A stretch of DNA of 64,000 bases from assembly GCF_000218895.1 (NCBI RefSeq), contig NC_015703.1, forward strand, positions 1,997,001 through 2,061,000, written 5' to 3'. The position numbers and the translations under genes are program-made. Positions within the stretch are counted from its first letter, which is position 1, and every line of letters starts with the position of its first letter. The notes under the pieces are model-generated. The model made no database searches and had not been told where the DNA came from. It was given only the letters and a program-made list of their open reading frames with translations. This DNA is from Runella slithyformis DSM 19594 (GTDB lineage Bacteria; Bacteroidota; Bacteroidia; Cytophagales; Spirosomataceae). Shown in pieces: positions 45,284-54,997 of this stretch.

Positions 45284-47656
45284 ATGAGAAAACAGTTCAT
45301 CTTTTATTGGCTGATGCTTACCGCAGGAGGTTTGCTTGCGCAACCCCCTGCGGGCAATTACAACGCCAACTCGCGCTTTGAACAATTGGGTTCATCGCTT
45401 CCTACTCCTAATACCACTCGTACCGCTTCGGGAGCGCCGGGCAAGGACTTTTGGCAGCAACGTGCTGATTATGACATCAAAGCGGAACTGGATGATGAAA
45501 AACGCAAAATCACGGGCACCGAAACCATCACGTATTTTAACAACTCGCCCGACGAGCTGAAATTTGTGTGGTTGCAGTTAGACCAAAACCTGTTTGAAAA
45601 AAATTCGATCAATGCCACTTCACAAAATAACAGTATCCAAAACCAAATGTCATCCAATGCAGTGACAGGTTTAAATGCTCCGAGTTCTGTGAGAGGCAGT
45701 GTGGCCGGTGATTTCAGCTTCAAAATCACGTCGGTAAAAGATGCTAAAACAGGGCAGCCGCTCAAACACACGATCAACGGTACCATGATGCGTATTGATT
45801 TGCCCGTAAGTATTAAGACCGGCCAATCGTATGCTTTTTCGGTAGACTGGAACTATTTTATCAATGAATACTACGGACGGGCCGGTTACGAGTATTTTCC
45901 CAAAGACGGGAATACCAATTATTTTATTGCTCACTGGTTTCCCAGAATGTGCGTGTATGATGACGTAAATGGCTGGCAGCACAAACAATTCCTGGGCCAG
46001 GGAGAGTTTACCTTGACTTTCGGAAACTATAAAGTCGCCTTAACGGTCCCCAATGATCATATTGTAGGGGCTACAGGCGAGTTACAGAATGCCGGGCAGG
46101 TACTTACCGCCGAGCAGCAAAAACGCATGGAAAAAGCCAAGACGGCCACACGCCCTGTGTTGATTGTAAGCCAGGAAGAAGCGGAAAAAGCAGAGAAAGG
46201 AAAACCCACCGGTAAGAAAACGTGGGTTTACAAAGCCGAAAATGTTCGTGATTTTGCCTTTGCCACAAGCCGTAAGTTTATTTGGGACGCGATGCAAATA
46301 GAACAGGCCGGCAAAAAAGTAATGTGTATGTCATTGTATTCAAAAGAAGGGAATCCGCTTTGGGGACAATACTCAACCATGGTGGTAGCTCATACCATAC
46401 GTTCTTATTCTAAATATTCAGTGGACTACCCTTATCCGGTGGCTTATTCCTGTCATGCAAGCGGCGGTGGAATGGAATATCCGATGATCTCATTTAACGG
46501 AGGGCGTCCCGAACCGGACGGTACGTATTCGGAAGGAACTAAGTATGGCATGATCGGCGTGATCATTCACGAAGTAGGGCATAACTTTTTCCCGATGATT
46601 ATCAATTCTGACGAGCGTCAGTGGGGCTGGATGGATGAAGGTTTGAACACCTTTGTGCAATACCTGGCCGAAAAAGAATGGGATAAGGATTTTCCAACCC
46701 GTCGGGGAGAGCCGCAGTTCATTGTGGACTACATGAAACAGGATACAAAGAACCTGGTGCCTATCATGACCAGCTCCGATAATATTATGCTTTATGGGCC
46801 TAATGCGTATGCCAAGCCTGCTACGGCGCTGAATATTTTGCGCGAAACCGTCATGGGCCGCGAACTGTTTGATTATGCCTTCAAAGAATACAGCCGCCGC
46901 TGGGCCTTCAAAAACCCTACTCCTGCCGATTTTTTCCGTACCATGGAAGATGCCTCAGGCGTGGATCTGGACTGGTTCTGGAAAGGATGGTTTTACGGCG
47001 TTGAACCCGTAGATCAGGACTTGGCCGAGGTGGAATGGTTTGCCCTCGACACCCAAAACCCCGAAATCACCAAAGCCGAAGCCAAAAAACAGGCCGAAGC
47101 CAAGCGCAACACCGTGGCCCGTCAGCGGGATAAAGATTACATCAAGGAATCAGTGGTGGATAAAAATCCCGACATGAAGGATTTCTACAACACCTACGAC
47201 CCCTACAAAGTCACTGACGCCGACAAAAAGAAATACGAGACGTATCTGGCAAGCCTGACGCCCGATGAGCGGAAGCTGGTGGAATCCGGGCTGAACTTTT
47301 ACACGCTCAAGATCAAAAACAAGGGCGGTCTGCCCATGCCGGTGATCGTGAAGATGCAGTACGAAGACGGCACGGATTCGCTGGTACGTTTCCCGGCGGA
47401 GATCTGGCGCCTGAACGACCAACAGATTTCGAAAGTAATCACCTCGAAGAAAAAGGTGGTTCAATGGACACTGGACCCTTACCGCGAGATCGCCGACATT
47501 GACGAGGAAAGCAACAGCTTCCCGCGGCAGCCGGCTCAGCCGACCAAATTCCAGTTGTTCAAATCGCAGGGTTTCCAGCGCGGTCCCAATCCGATGCGGG
47601 AAGCGCAGCAAAATCAGCAACCGAAAGCAGGGCAGCAGGGCGGCGCTAAGAATTAA
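45284..47656 (+). CDS. M1 family metallopeptidase
   Basis: A 790-aa exported zinc aminopeptidase-type protein. The signal peptide ends GGLLAQ. The zinc site is His429-Glu430-x2-His433 (IIHEVGHNFF) with Glu452 (WMDEGLNTF) as third ligand, HExxH-18-E as in M1 enzymes. The substrate-positioning motif is GGGMEYPMIS. A long charged insertion and a Q/P-rich tail (RGPNPMREAQQNQQ) follow. Substrate specificity cannot be read. An unusually long bipartite hairpin terminates it. Confidence 0.93.
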   Translation: MRKQFIFYWLMLTAGGLLAQPPAGNYNANSRFEQLGSSLPTPNTTRTASGAPGKDFWQQRADYDIKAELDDEKRKITGTETITYFNNSPDELKFVWLQLDQNLFEKNSINATSQNNSIQNQMSSNAVTGLNAPSSVRGSVAGDFSFKITSVKDAKTGQPLKHTINGTMMRIDLPVSIKTGQSYAFSVDWNYFINEYYGRAGYEYFPKDGNTNYFIAHWFPRMCVYDDVNGWQHKQFLGQGEFTLTFGNYKVALTVPNDHIVGATGELQNAGQVLTAEQQKRMEKAKTATRPVLIVSQEEAEKAEKGKPTGKKTWVYKAENVRDFAFATSRKFIWDAMQIEQAGKKVMCMSLYSKEGNPLWGQYSTMVVAHTIRSYSKYSVDYPYPVAYSCHASGGGMEYPMISFNGGRPEPDGTYSEGTKYGMIGVIIHEVGHNFFPMIINSDERQWGWMDEGLNTFVQYLAEKEWDKDFPTRRGEPQFIVDYMKQDTKNLVPIMTSSDNIMLYGPNAYAKPATALNILRETVMGRELFDYAFKEYSRRWAFKNPTPADFFRTMEDASGVDLDWFWKGWFYGVEPVDQDLAEVEWFALDTQNPEITKAEAKKQAEAKRNTVARQRDKDYIKESVVDKNPDMKDFYNTYDPYKVTDADKKKYETYLASLTPDERKLVESGLNFYTLKIKNKGGLPMPVIVKMQYEDGTDSLVRFPAEIWRLNDQQISKVITSKKKVVQWTLDPYREIADIDEESNSFPRQPAQPTKFQLFKSQGFQRGPNPMREAQQNQQPKAGQQGGAKN

Positions 47657-47675
47657 CGGGCAATAAACCGTTTAC

Positions 47676-47746
47676 AGCAGGCAGGTTACAATAAGCGGTA
47701 AGAAAACACACGTTTTTACTGCTTACTCCAACCTGCCTGCTTTTTT
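47676..47746 (+). terminator. Bipartite terminator after the M1 peptidase gene
   Basis: AGCAGGCAGGTT (47676-47687) pairs with AACCTGCCTGCT (47730-47741). Inside is a second helix TAAGCGGTA/TACTGCTTA with one G-T pair, then AAAAC/GTTTT, giving three stacked helices. It ends in six T residues. Confidence 0.85.
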
Positions 47747-47786
47747 ATGGCATAAGATTTGCCTTGCCTATACAAAAGGGAAAATT

Positions 47787-49166
47787 ATGTTGAATATGCT
47801 CAGATATTTCGGTTCGATGGTATTGGTTTTGGTCGCTTTCGGCACGTTGCAGGCTCAAAAAGGCTTGCGGATTGAGGGCAAAATAGCCAACGCAAAACCA
47901 TCGATGTTGGTGCTTGTACAGTACTTTGGCGGTGACTTAATGCCCATCGATACAGCCATTATAGGCAACGACGGGCGGGTAGTTTGGGAAGACAAAGAAG
48001 GGATTCCCGCAGGTATGTGCCGTATTTTGGGAATAGGGCGCGGCATGGATATCGTGGTAGCCGACTCCCAACGCTTCTCTTTTGAGGCAGATATGAAAGA
48101 CCCTATTGCTTCCATTCGTTTTCAGAACTCTCCCGAGAACACCCTTTTTTTTAATTATCAACGGGAAGTTCGGACACGCTATCAGCGCGCGTTGAGTTAC
48201 CGACAGCAAATGGGCATCAAAGATGATAACGATCCTCGCTGGAAAACACGCTTCCGGGAACTGAATGAAGAAATCAAAAAACACGTTGATTCCCTCTATA
48301 AAAAATACCCTCAATCCTTTGCCGTTCATTTTCTGAAAAGCTATCAGGAACCCAAACTGCCGGTATTGCCGCTTAAAATTCTTTCGCCCAAAGATTCAGC
48401 GTATTTACAAAGCTACGCCCGAGAGCACTTCTTTGATAATTCGTTTTTATCGGATGAACGAATGGTGTATACTCCCACCGTTCCGGTGCGCTTTGAGCGC
48501 CTGTTAAAAACGATTCCCTCATTGCCGAAAGAAGAACAGCTGAAGTTGGTTGAAAAAACCATACAGCAGACCAAGGGAACGGTTGAATTACGAAAGTACA
48601 TAGTCGGAAAATTTGCGCAGCAGTTCGAGCTGACGCCGTCGGCCTCACTGGATGAGGTGTATCAACTCGTTGTCCAAAAATATGTGATCGGAGAGCCGGG
48701 TTTGTGGGATGCGAGTACACTTCAGAAAGTGAAAGAAGTCAGTGCCATCAAGGCAAAGCTGGCCGTAGGCAGTCCGTTTCCCTCGTTACGCCTAACGGAT
48801 CTGACGGAAAATGAACGGGCCTTGGAGGCGGTGAAAAGTGATTATACGGTCCTGTATTTTTATGATCCGGGTTGTACTCACTGCCGTGAAACCACGCCCA
48901 AGCTGACAGCTTTAGCCAACAGGTATGCGGATAAGCTACAGGTTTATGCCGTCAGTTTGGACGCTGATGCAACTGTCTTAAAGAAGTTTACGGAAGAATT
49001 TAACACCCAAAACTTTATCAATGTACGTGATACCACTCGGAAGATAGAGTTCTATACATTGGGCGTGTTCAATTACCCGACCGTGTACCTGCTTGACCGT
49101 GACAAAAAGATGGTGGCGCGGTGGCTCTCGGTTGAACAGCTGGCGTCTTATCTGCTCAATCGGTAA
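47787..49166 (+). CDS. Secreted thioredoxin-fold protein
   Basis: A 459-aa protein with signal peptide (MLRYFGSMVLVLVAFGTLQAQ). An N-terminal DUF4369-like beta domain (EGKIANAKPSMLVLVQYFGG) is followed by a helical segment. A C-terminal thioredoxin/AhpC-type domain starts near 330 (AVGSPFPSLRLTDL), with the active-site pair Cys363-Thr-His-Cys366 in YFYDPGCTHCRETTP and a cis-Pro loop (FNYPTVYLLD). It resembles the DUF5106/TlpA-like reductases of Bacteroidota, probably acting on envelope disulfides. Its last 19 bases overlap the convergent barrel gene. Confidence 0.87.
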   Translation: MLNMLRYFGSMVLVLVAFGTLQAQKGLRIEGKIANAKPSMLVLVQYFGGDLMPIDTAIIGNDGRVVWEDKEGIPAGMCRILGIGRGMDIVVADSQRFSFEADMKDPIASIRFQNSPENTLFFNYQREVRTRYQRALSYRQQMGIKDDNDPRWKTRFRELNEEIKKHVDSLYKKYPQSFAVHFLKSYQEPKLPVLPLKILSPKDSAYLQSYAREHFFDNSFLSDERMVYTPTVPVRFERLLKTIPSLPKEEQLKLVEKTIQQTKGTVELRKYIVGKFAQQFELTPSASLDEVYQLVVQKYVIGEPGLWDASTLQKVKEVSAIKAKLAVGSPFPSLRLTDLTENERALEAVKSDYTVLYFYDPGCTHCRETTPKLTALANRYADKLQVYAVSLDADATVLKKFTEEFNTQNFINVRDTTRKIEFYTLGVFNYPTVYLLDRDKKMVARWLSVEQLASYLLNR

Positions 49167-49831
49167 GAAACGGTCAGTTGCAATGATCCGAAACTTTGTT
49201 GGAAGTGACTGTCACGTAATTGCGGGTCGCTGCCGGCCGTTGTATAGGCAATGTACATATCACTGACGGGCTGGATACCGGCCAAATAACGCAGATTTAC
49301 GCCGACTTTATTGAAATTGGCTCCTATTGCGGCCTGGTATCCAAACGCGTATGACTTATAGGGTGAGAAAGTAAGCGGAGTATAGGAATACTGAGATAAA
49401 AAATCTTTCAATTTTTGATTTTCAAACAAGTGAACCGATAGCATAGGCCCTCCGCTGATTTCAAAATGATTATGTTTATAGCCGATGGAAAACGGAATAT
49501 CCAATTGGCCATACTGAACACTTGTTTTGGCGGAGTTGCTTAATCGCTCCAATTGGGCCCCCTTGACCGAGACCAGCATTTCGCCCTGTAAAAACACACT
49601 TTCAGTGGTACGGACATAACCTCCTATCGTATATCCTAACGTATACCCTCCTTTGGTAGAGACTTTCTCGGGTATCCGCGAACTTGATGTAGCCAATACT
49701 CCTTCAAAATCCGCTCCTATAAACCGAGTCATTTGCGCTCCTGCTTTCAACCCCCATTCTACACTTTGTGCATACCCGGAAGAAACCGCTGCGGAAAGAA
49801 GGCAAAGAAAGACAGTCGAAAACTTTTTCAT
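49148..49831 (-). CDS. Outer membrane beta-barrel protein (PorT-like)
   Basis: A 227-aa protein with a signal peptide (FSTVFLCLLSAAVSSGYAQ) and alternating amphipathic strands, beginning VEWGLKAGAQMTRFIGADFE and ending FGSLQLTVSYRLSR, the small-barrel pattern of PF13568. No enzyme motifs. PorT itself belongs to type IX secretion, but many members of this fold are unrelated, so no role is assigned. It overlaps the convergent thioredoxin-fold gene by 19 bases. Confidence 0.8.
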   Translation of the reverse strand: MKKFSTVFLCLLSAAVSSGYAQSVEWGLKAGAQMTRFIGADFEGVLATSSSRIPEKVSTKGGYTLGYTIGGYVRTTESVFLQGEMLVSVKGAQLERLSNSAKTSVQYGQLDIPFSIGYKHNHFEISGGPMLSVHLFENQKLKDFLSQYSYTPLTFSPYKSYAFGYQAAIGANFNKVGVNLRYLAGIQPVSDMYIAYTTAGSDPQLRDSHFQQSFGSLQLTVSYRLSR

Positions 49832-49982
49832 AGCATGTATTTATGGTGTTACCGAAGTTGTTTGTATTTTCTAACGAATCTGCCCGGGAAAATAGTGCCG
49901 ATCATTCGGAATGATTTGGCCGGGGCATTTCCGGAAGTAATTTTCAAAGGTCCGTATCTTTTTCTTACAAATCCAACTGTAT

Positions 49983-52013
49983 ATGAAAAAACGCTTTTTT
50001 CTTCTCTTAACCGGAATCAGTTCTTTTTTTGCACCGGCAATGGCGCAAACCTATGATATATGCGTCTATGGAGGTACGTCCGCGGGGGTCATTGCGGCAT
50101 ATACCGCCCGGAAAGCCGGCAAAACGGTGGTGCTTATTGAGCCCGGCAAACACTTGGGCGGATTAAGTTCGGGGGGGCTGGGACAAACGGATATCGGGAA
50201 TAAATATGCGATAACGGGCATTGCCCGACAGTTTTATCGTCAAATCGGGCAGCATTACGGTAAGTTTGAACAATGGACATTTGAGCCGCACGTAGCTGAA
50301 AATCTCTTTAACGACTACGTAAAAAGAGGAAATGTTCCGGTTTGGCTGGAGTATCGTCTGGTATCGGCGACAAAGAAAGACGGCAGAATTCAGGAGATCA
50401 GCGTTGAGCCTTCCGGCCGGCCCGGTCAGAACCTTCGAACGGTAAAGGCCAAAATGTTTCTTGACTGTACCTACGAAGGAGATTTAATGGCCAAAGCAGG
50501 GGTAAGTTATATCGTGGGCCGGGAGGCCAACAGCCAATACAATGAGACATGGAATGGCGTTCAGATGCTTGACAAACACCAGTTTCCCGAGGGAGTAGAC
50601 CCTTACAGAATCCCCGGCGACCCCTCAAGCGGCTTGTTGTGGGGAATATCAACGGCGGCGTTAGCGCCCAACGGCTCGGGTGATAAGCTCCTGCAAACCT
50701 ATAATTTCCGACTGTGTTTGACCAAAGATCCCGCCAACCGGATTCCGATCACACGCCCGGCACGCTATGATTCGACCAAATATGAATTATTGCTGCGACA
50801 AGTGGCCCTTGAAAAACCGGCGCATATCAACTGGGGCGTCATGCACATTGCAGATATGCCCAATTCAAAGACCGACATCAACAATAAAGGCGGATTTTCG
50901 ACCGACATGATCGGAATGAACCACGCCTATGCAGAAGCGGATTATGATACCCGTAAAAAAATCATTAAAGACCACGAAGATTACACAAAAGGCTTTTTGT
51001 ACTTTGTGGGTCACGACCCGCGAATGCCCGAGCACCTGCGCCGGCAAATGCTGGAGTGGGGTTATCCCAAAGACGAATACCTTGACAATGACCATTTCAG
51101 CCATCAATTATATGTACGCGAAGCACGGCGTTTGGTGGGAGACTATGTAATGACCCAGCTCAATTGCGAAGGCAAAGAAGTGGTCAAAGACGGTATAGGA
51201 TTAGCCGCTTATACGATGGACTCTCATAATTGTCAGCGAATTATTATTAAAAACCCCAAAACGGGTAAAATGGAGGTCCGTAACGAAGGAGATGTGCAGG
51301 TTGGTGGCTTTCCCCCCTACCCTATCAGTTACCGATCATTGATTCCCAAAAAAGCCGATTGTGAAAACCTTTTGGTTCCCGTTTGCCTTTCGGCAACCCA
51401 CATCGCATACGGATCCATTCGGATGGAGCCCGTTTTTATGGCGTTGGCGCAGGCCTCGGCTGTAGCAGCCGGCATCGCCATTGACACCCGGAAATCGGTG
51501 CAGGAAATTGACGTAAGAACTCTCCAACATACATTGTTGACGAATCCATTGATGGATGGAAGTCAGGCCGAGATTTTATTGGATAATGACGTTACTCCGG
51601 CTAACATTACAACAAAAGGCACTTGGCAAATAATCAAAACAGGCGGTAAATACGCTGCTACCCAACTGGTGAATCACTCCAAAGGCAAGGAACAAAGCAG
51701 TGTACGGTTTACCCCGGAGGTGCTGAAAGCCGGCGCGTATGACATATATGTCTACAACCCAAGCCCAACGGGAGGCGGCGGAAATCCGGGCGAAGCTGCC
51801 GATCAGGCTAAAGCCCGAAAAACAACCGTCAGCGTAAAAACCGCCACCGGGACCGAACAGGTGGCGATCGCCTCTCAAACGCAGGTCAATGACTGGATAA
51901 AGTTGGGAACCTATCAACTCGCGAAAGGAAACGCGAACTTTGTGGAAATCACCAACCAAAATGCCGATGGTGCTGTCGTGGCAGATGCGGTTTTATTTGT
52001 TCCCAAAAGATAA
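49983..52013 (+). CDS. Secreted FAD-dependent oxidoreductase
   Basis: A 676-aa protein with signal peptide ending APAMAQ. The FAD-binding fold follows: YDICVYGGTSAGVIAAYTARKAGKTVVLIE split at about residues 24-52, HLGGLSSGGLGQTD, and the substrate-side HQFPEGVDPYR and VQVGGFPPYPISYRSLIPK. It matches the PF12831 family, enzymes that may oxidise sugars or other small molecules outside the cell. Residues about 535-676 form a beta domain like the xanthan-lyase or golvesin C-terminal region (YDIYVYNPSPTGGGG, WIKLGTYQLAKG), probably carbohydrate-binding. The electron acceptor is unknown. Confidence 0.85.
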   Translation: MKKRFFLLLTGISSFFAPAMAQTYDICVYGGTSAGVIAAYTARKAGKTVVLIEPGKHLGGLSSGGLGQTDIGNKYAITGIARQFYRQIGQHYGKFEQWTFEPHVAENLFNDYVKRGNVPVWLEYRLVSATKKDGRIQEISVEPSGRPGQNLRTVKAKMFLDCTYEGDLMAKAGVSYIVGREANSQYNETWNGVQMLDKHQFPEGVDPYRIPGDPSSGLLWGISTAALAPNGSGDKLLQTYNFRLCLTKDPANRIPITRPARYDSTKYELLLRQVALEKPAHINWGVMHIADMPNSKTDINNKGGFSTDMIGMNHAYAEADYDTRKKIIKDHEDYTKGFLYFVGHDPRMPEHLRRQMLEWGYPKDEYLDNDHFSHQLYVREARRLVGDYVMTQLNCEGKEVVKDGIGLAAYTMDSHNCQRIIIKNPKTGKMEVRNEGDVQVGGFPPYPISYRSLIPKKADCENLLVPVCLSATHIAYGSIRMEPVFMALAQASAVAAGIAIDTRKSVQEIDVRTLQHTLLTNPLMDGSQAEILLDNDVTPANITTKGTWQIIKTGGKYAATQLVNHSKGKEQSSVRFTPEVLKAGAYDIYVYNPSPTGGGGNPGEAADQAKARKTTVSVKTATGTEQVAIASQTQVNDWIKLGTYQLAKGNANFVEITNQNADGAVVADAVLFVPKR

Positions 52014-52030
52014 GTTCTTTATCTCATATA

Positions 52031-52068
52031 ATGAGCCAAGCAGAAACACTCGCTTCTGCTTGGCTCAT
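52031..52068. terminator. Bidirectional terminator between the oxidoreductase and serpin genes
   Basis: A perfect 15-bp stem: ATGAGCCAAGCAGAA (52031-52045) with its complement at 52054-52068, eight-base loop. It serves both convergent genes. Confidence 0.9.
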
Positions 52069-52103
52069 TTAAATCGAAAATCGGTAATTGAAAATCGTTG
52101 ATT

Positions 52104-53357
52104 TTAGGAAGGATTTACCATTTTCCCCATAAACAGCACCGTATCAGAGCTTTTTTCGCTGATAATAAACACAAACGGACGGTCGGCATAGTATGTTTGG
52201 GGTAAAGAGGTAAGTTCTACCCCGATCGTGGTCACTGCGGCGGCCTCCGTCCCTTTCTCATCTACGGCAACATAGGTATTTTGCTTGACAAAGCCGACAT
52301 TAAGCTTTCCCGCCTTATTGATTTTGGTCAAATCAGCCGCGCCGGGGATAAAAGCCGTAGGCATACCCATTTTTTTCAGTACTTCGTTCAAATAGATTTC
52401 GTATTCAAGGGTAAAACGAGGTAAGCCAATAGAAAGATTATCAACTTCTTTCAGGCTCTGTTGCAGTTGGTTCCATTCACCGGCTGTAAGTTTTGTCACC
52501 AGTTCATTGACCCCTTTGGTGCCTGTCGGAACCAATACCGTCATGGTGTAGCGGCCATTTCCGTAGGGAAGTTCATACGCAAAATACCCGTCACGATTGG
52601 CAAACGAAATTTTGCTTTTCATCTGCATCATCTTGACATTTTTGGTTTGATTACCGTTTAGTTGAAAAGGATAATCCATCGTCTTTTTCTCGTCAAAGCT
52701 TGTGGTCCAATCACCTTTAAAATACAGGGCATTCATCAAAAACAGCACCATTTGCGGTTCGATTTGGTCCAGCACTTTTTTGATCTTACCGTTTGTTTTA
52801 TTGCTTGCCCACGTATTGAGGGGTGTGGCGTCTGAGCCGCTGAAGGAAGACGATTCAGCCTTAAAAGAATTTTTTAAGATGGACACAAATTCAGTTTCGG
52901 GCTGGAACGTATCCCGATTCCATACCGAATTGGCCAACCCTAACGTAACTTTCGGGTCGGCTTTGGGCAATCCCTCAATAAGTTTTAAATACGAGGCATT
53001 GGCGTCTGCCAACGAGATTCCGTTCAGTTTCAGCGTTTTCTGAATCTCGTCGGCCGTTTGTCCATTCGCACCGTTAACGAGCATCCCGAGTGCCATGTGC
53101 AGGCTCAGGGGGGATACAAATACGTTTTTGCCGGGAGCTTCTTCCTCGTTGAGCCGTTTGAAAAAATCAAAGGCGAAGTCGTCAGTACGACCGGCAAAAT
53201 TCTCAGGGATTTTTACCTCTTCTCCCGCCGGAGAAGGGGTGTCAGAGCTGCAACCCAATGCTGCCCAAAGCAGCATAATAGTAGCGGCAATGACCAATAC
53301 ACATTGAAAAAAGGAAGAGGTTCTCATGGTTAAAGCTGTTCTTGCAATAGGTGTCAT
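52104..53357 (-). CDS. Serpin family lipoprotein
   Basis: A 417-aa bacterial serpin (serine or cysteine protease inhibitor). The signal segment ends in LWAALGCSSD, a lipobox, so it is probably surface-anchored. The serpin core is complete, from FAFDFFKRLNEEEAPGKNVF and SPLSLHMALGMLVNGANGQT to NALYFKGDWTTSF and ADRPFVFIISEKSSDTVLFM. The reactive-loop hinge GTEAAAVTT fits inhibitory serpins (small side chains at P12-P9). Counting as in alpha-1-antitrypsin puts P1-P1' at Thr-Ser in VELTSLPQ. The target protease is unknown. ATG 53357 is used; ATG 53327 (MRTSSFFQ) would also leave a good signal. It is divergent from the sigma factor operon. Confidence 0.92.
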   Translation of the reverse strand: MTPIARTALTMRTSSFFQCVLVIAATIMLLWAALGCSSDTPSPAGEEVKIPENFAGRTDDFAFDFFKRLNEEEAPGKNVFVSPLSLHMALGMLVNGANGQTADEIQKTLKLNGISLADANASYLKLIEGLPKADPKVTLGLANSVWNRDTFQPETEFVSILKNSFKAESSSFSGSDATPLNTWASNKTNGKIKKVLDQIEPQMVLFLMNALYFKGDWTTSFDEKKTMDYPFQLNGNQTKNVKMMQMKSKISFANRDGYFAYELPYGNGRYTMTVLVPTGTKGVNELVTKLTAGEWNQLQQSLKEVDNLSIGLPRFTLEYEIYLNEVLKKMGMPTAFIPGAADLTKINKAGKLNVGFVKQNTYVAVDEKGTEAAAVTTIGVELTSLPQTYYADRPFVFIISEKSSDTVLFMGKMVNPS

Positions 53358-53491
53358 AGCTGTTTTTTTTAATGTAAACTAAGGCTATGACGTTAATGGT
53401 TTACTAACGGTTGGAACGTTAAAAATATTTTTAGAATCTCGTGCAACCTTCATGCCGGGGATTTGCATCTACCTATTGAAACAGCCTGATT

Positions 53492-54085
53492 ATGGTCAAA
53501 ATTTTACAACTGTTCACGAACGAAGCCCAATTGGTAAAAGCTCTGCAAAAGGGAGATGCCAAGGCACAGCGTCATCTGTACGAAAAGTACTCGGCGCGGT
53601 TGTTGGCGGTGTGTGTACGGTACATAAATGATAAAATGGAAGCGGAAGATGTGATGATTGAGGGATTTATGAAAATTTTTGACCGCATCGACCAATTTAA
53701 AAGTGAAGGCAGTTTTGAGGGATGGATGCGTCGATTGATGACCAATGAAGCCCTGATGTATTTACGAACCAAACGCCATATCGAAATAGATCTGGAAGCT
53801 CCCGAAGCGCAGCATCTGCCCAATTATGAATGGGCCGATGCAACGCTCGAAGCGGAAGACTTAATGGCGGTCATTGGAAAATTACCGACCGGCTACCGAA
53901 CCGTATTTAACCTTTATGCGATTGAAGGCTATTCACATGCCGAAATTGCCGAACAACTGGGAATTACCGAAAGTACCTCAAAATCGCAATTGCACCGGGC
54001 ACGTGCGCTATTGCAGGAGATGATAAAAGAAATGGAAATTTTAAATAGGACCGCAGAGGCGGTGAAAAATTTAAAAGGGAAATAA
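53492..54085 (+). CDS. ECF-type RNA polymerase sigma factor
   Basis: A 197-aa alternative sigma factor. Region 2 shows YEKYSARLLAVCVRYINDK and AEDVMIEGFMKIFDRI, which contact core enzyme and -10 DNA. Region 4 has the helix-turn-helix YSHAEIAEQLGITESTSKSQ. It lacks regions 1 and 3, as in all ECF sigma factors. The next gene, two bases later, encodes a membrane-anchored protein like an anti-sigma factor, then a barrel protein, so this looks like an envelope-stress module. The target promoters are unknown. Confidence 0.93.
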   Translation: MVKILQLFTNEAQLVKALQKGDAKAQRHLYEKYSARLLAVCVRYINDKMEAEDVMIEGFMKIFDRIDQFKSEGSFEGWMRRLMTNEALMYLRTKRHIEIDLEAPEAQHLPNYEWADATLEAEDLMAVIGKLPTGYRTVFNLYAIEGYSHAEIAEQLGITESTSKSQLHRARALLQEMIKEMEILNRTAEAVKNLKGK

Positions 54086-54087
54086 CA

Positions 54088-54951
54088 ATGAAAAAACACT
54101 CTATTGACTCGCTCTTTGCTCAAAAGCTGAAAGAGGCTGAAATCAAGCCTCGGCAGGAAGCCTGGGACAAACTTCAGAGCCGTATGCAGCATAAGAAAAA
54201 GCATCGCATCGGCGGTTGGTGGCAGCAAGGTCCTTGGTTAGCGGCAGCAGGTGTTTGCTTGCTTCTCGTAACCGGTTGGCTGGTGTGGCGCTCATCGGCC
54301 TCAAACGATACCGAGCTGGCGCAACATTCCGCTAAAACTTATGTTGCAAAACGAAAGGCTGAAAAAGCACCAACGCAGAAACCGAAAGTAATACCGGCCC
54401 CCAAAACACTCATTGAAGAACAGGCCACAGAACAAATAGCGGTTGTTGAGAACAAACCGAAGGTTACTGAGAAACCTGTTTACAAAAATACAGGCAATTC
54501 GGCATCAGGATTGAAACAGCCCGTCGCAACGCCTCAGTCAATGATTGCGAAAATAAATGAAGGTCCAAAAACGGAAGATCAGTCAGCAGTTAATCCGTCG
54601 ATTAAAGAAAGTTTACCGACCTCTATTGACCGTGAGACCCGATCTGTGGCTCAAGTGACCGGTATATCATCGACGAAAACGGTCGTTTTACAGCTGCCTG
54701 AGATAAAAGAGACACAGGTGGTCTCGAATGCAAAAGAGCTTGAATTGAAATCAGAAGAAAATGCGGCCGACGCAGATGATTTTGACAATAATCTCCTTAA
54801 TAAACCCCGTACGTCTACCAGAATGGCCAAAGTATGGAAACAATTAAAAAATGCCAAAAACGGTGAACGCGTCGATTGGGACGAAGTAGGTTTTAACCCT
54901 AATAAAATGTTGGCCAAAGCCACCGGAAAAGAAAAAGAACGCACTAATTAA
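54088..54951 (+). CDS. Probable anti-sigma factor
   Basis: A 287-aa protein. The cytoplasmic N-terminus (HSIDSLFAQKLKEAEIKPRQ, then EAWDKLQSRM) resembles the sigma-binding part of Bacteroidota anti-sigma factors. One transmembrane segment follows at about residues 49-67 (GPWLAAAGVCLLLVTGWLVW). The periplasmic tail is long, Lys- and Pro-rich and low in complexity. No catalytic domain. The function is inferred from topology and position, two bases after the ECF sigma gene. Confidence 0.7.
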   Translation: MKKHSIDSLFAQKLKEAEIKPRQEAWDKLQSRMQHKKKHRIGGWWQQGPWLAAAGVCLLLVTGWLVWRSSASNDTELAQHSAKTYVAKRKAEKAPTQKPKVIPAPKTLIEEQATEQIAVVENKPKVTEKPVYKNTGNSASGLKQPVATPQSMIAKINEGPKTEDQSAVNPSIKESLPTSIDRETRSVAQVTGISSTKTVVLQLPEIKETQVVSNAKELELKSEENAADADDFDNNLLNKPRTSTRMAKVWKQLKNAKNGERVDWDEVGFNPNKMLAKATGKEKERTN

Positions 54952-54997
54952 ATCAACAATGACTATCCAAAGTATCAAATTAAACAACAGCACAGCC

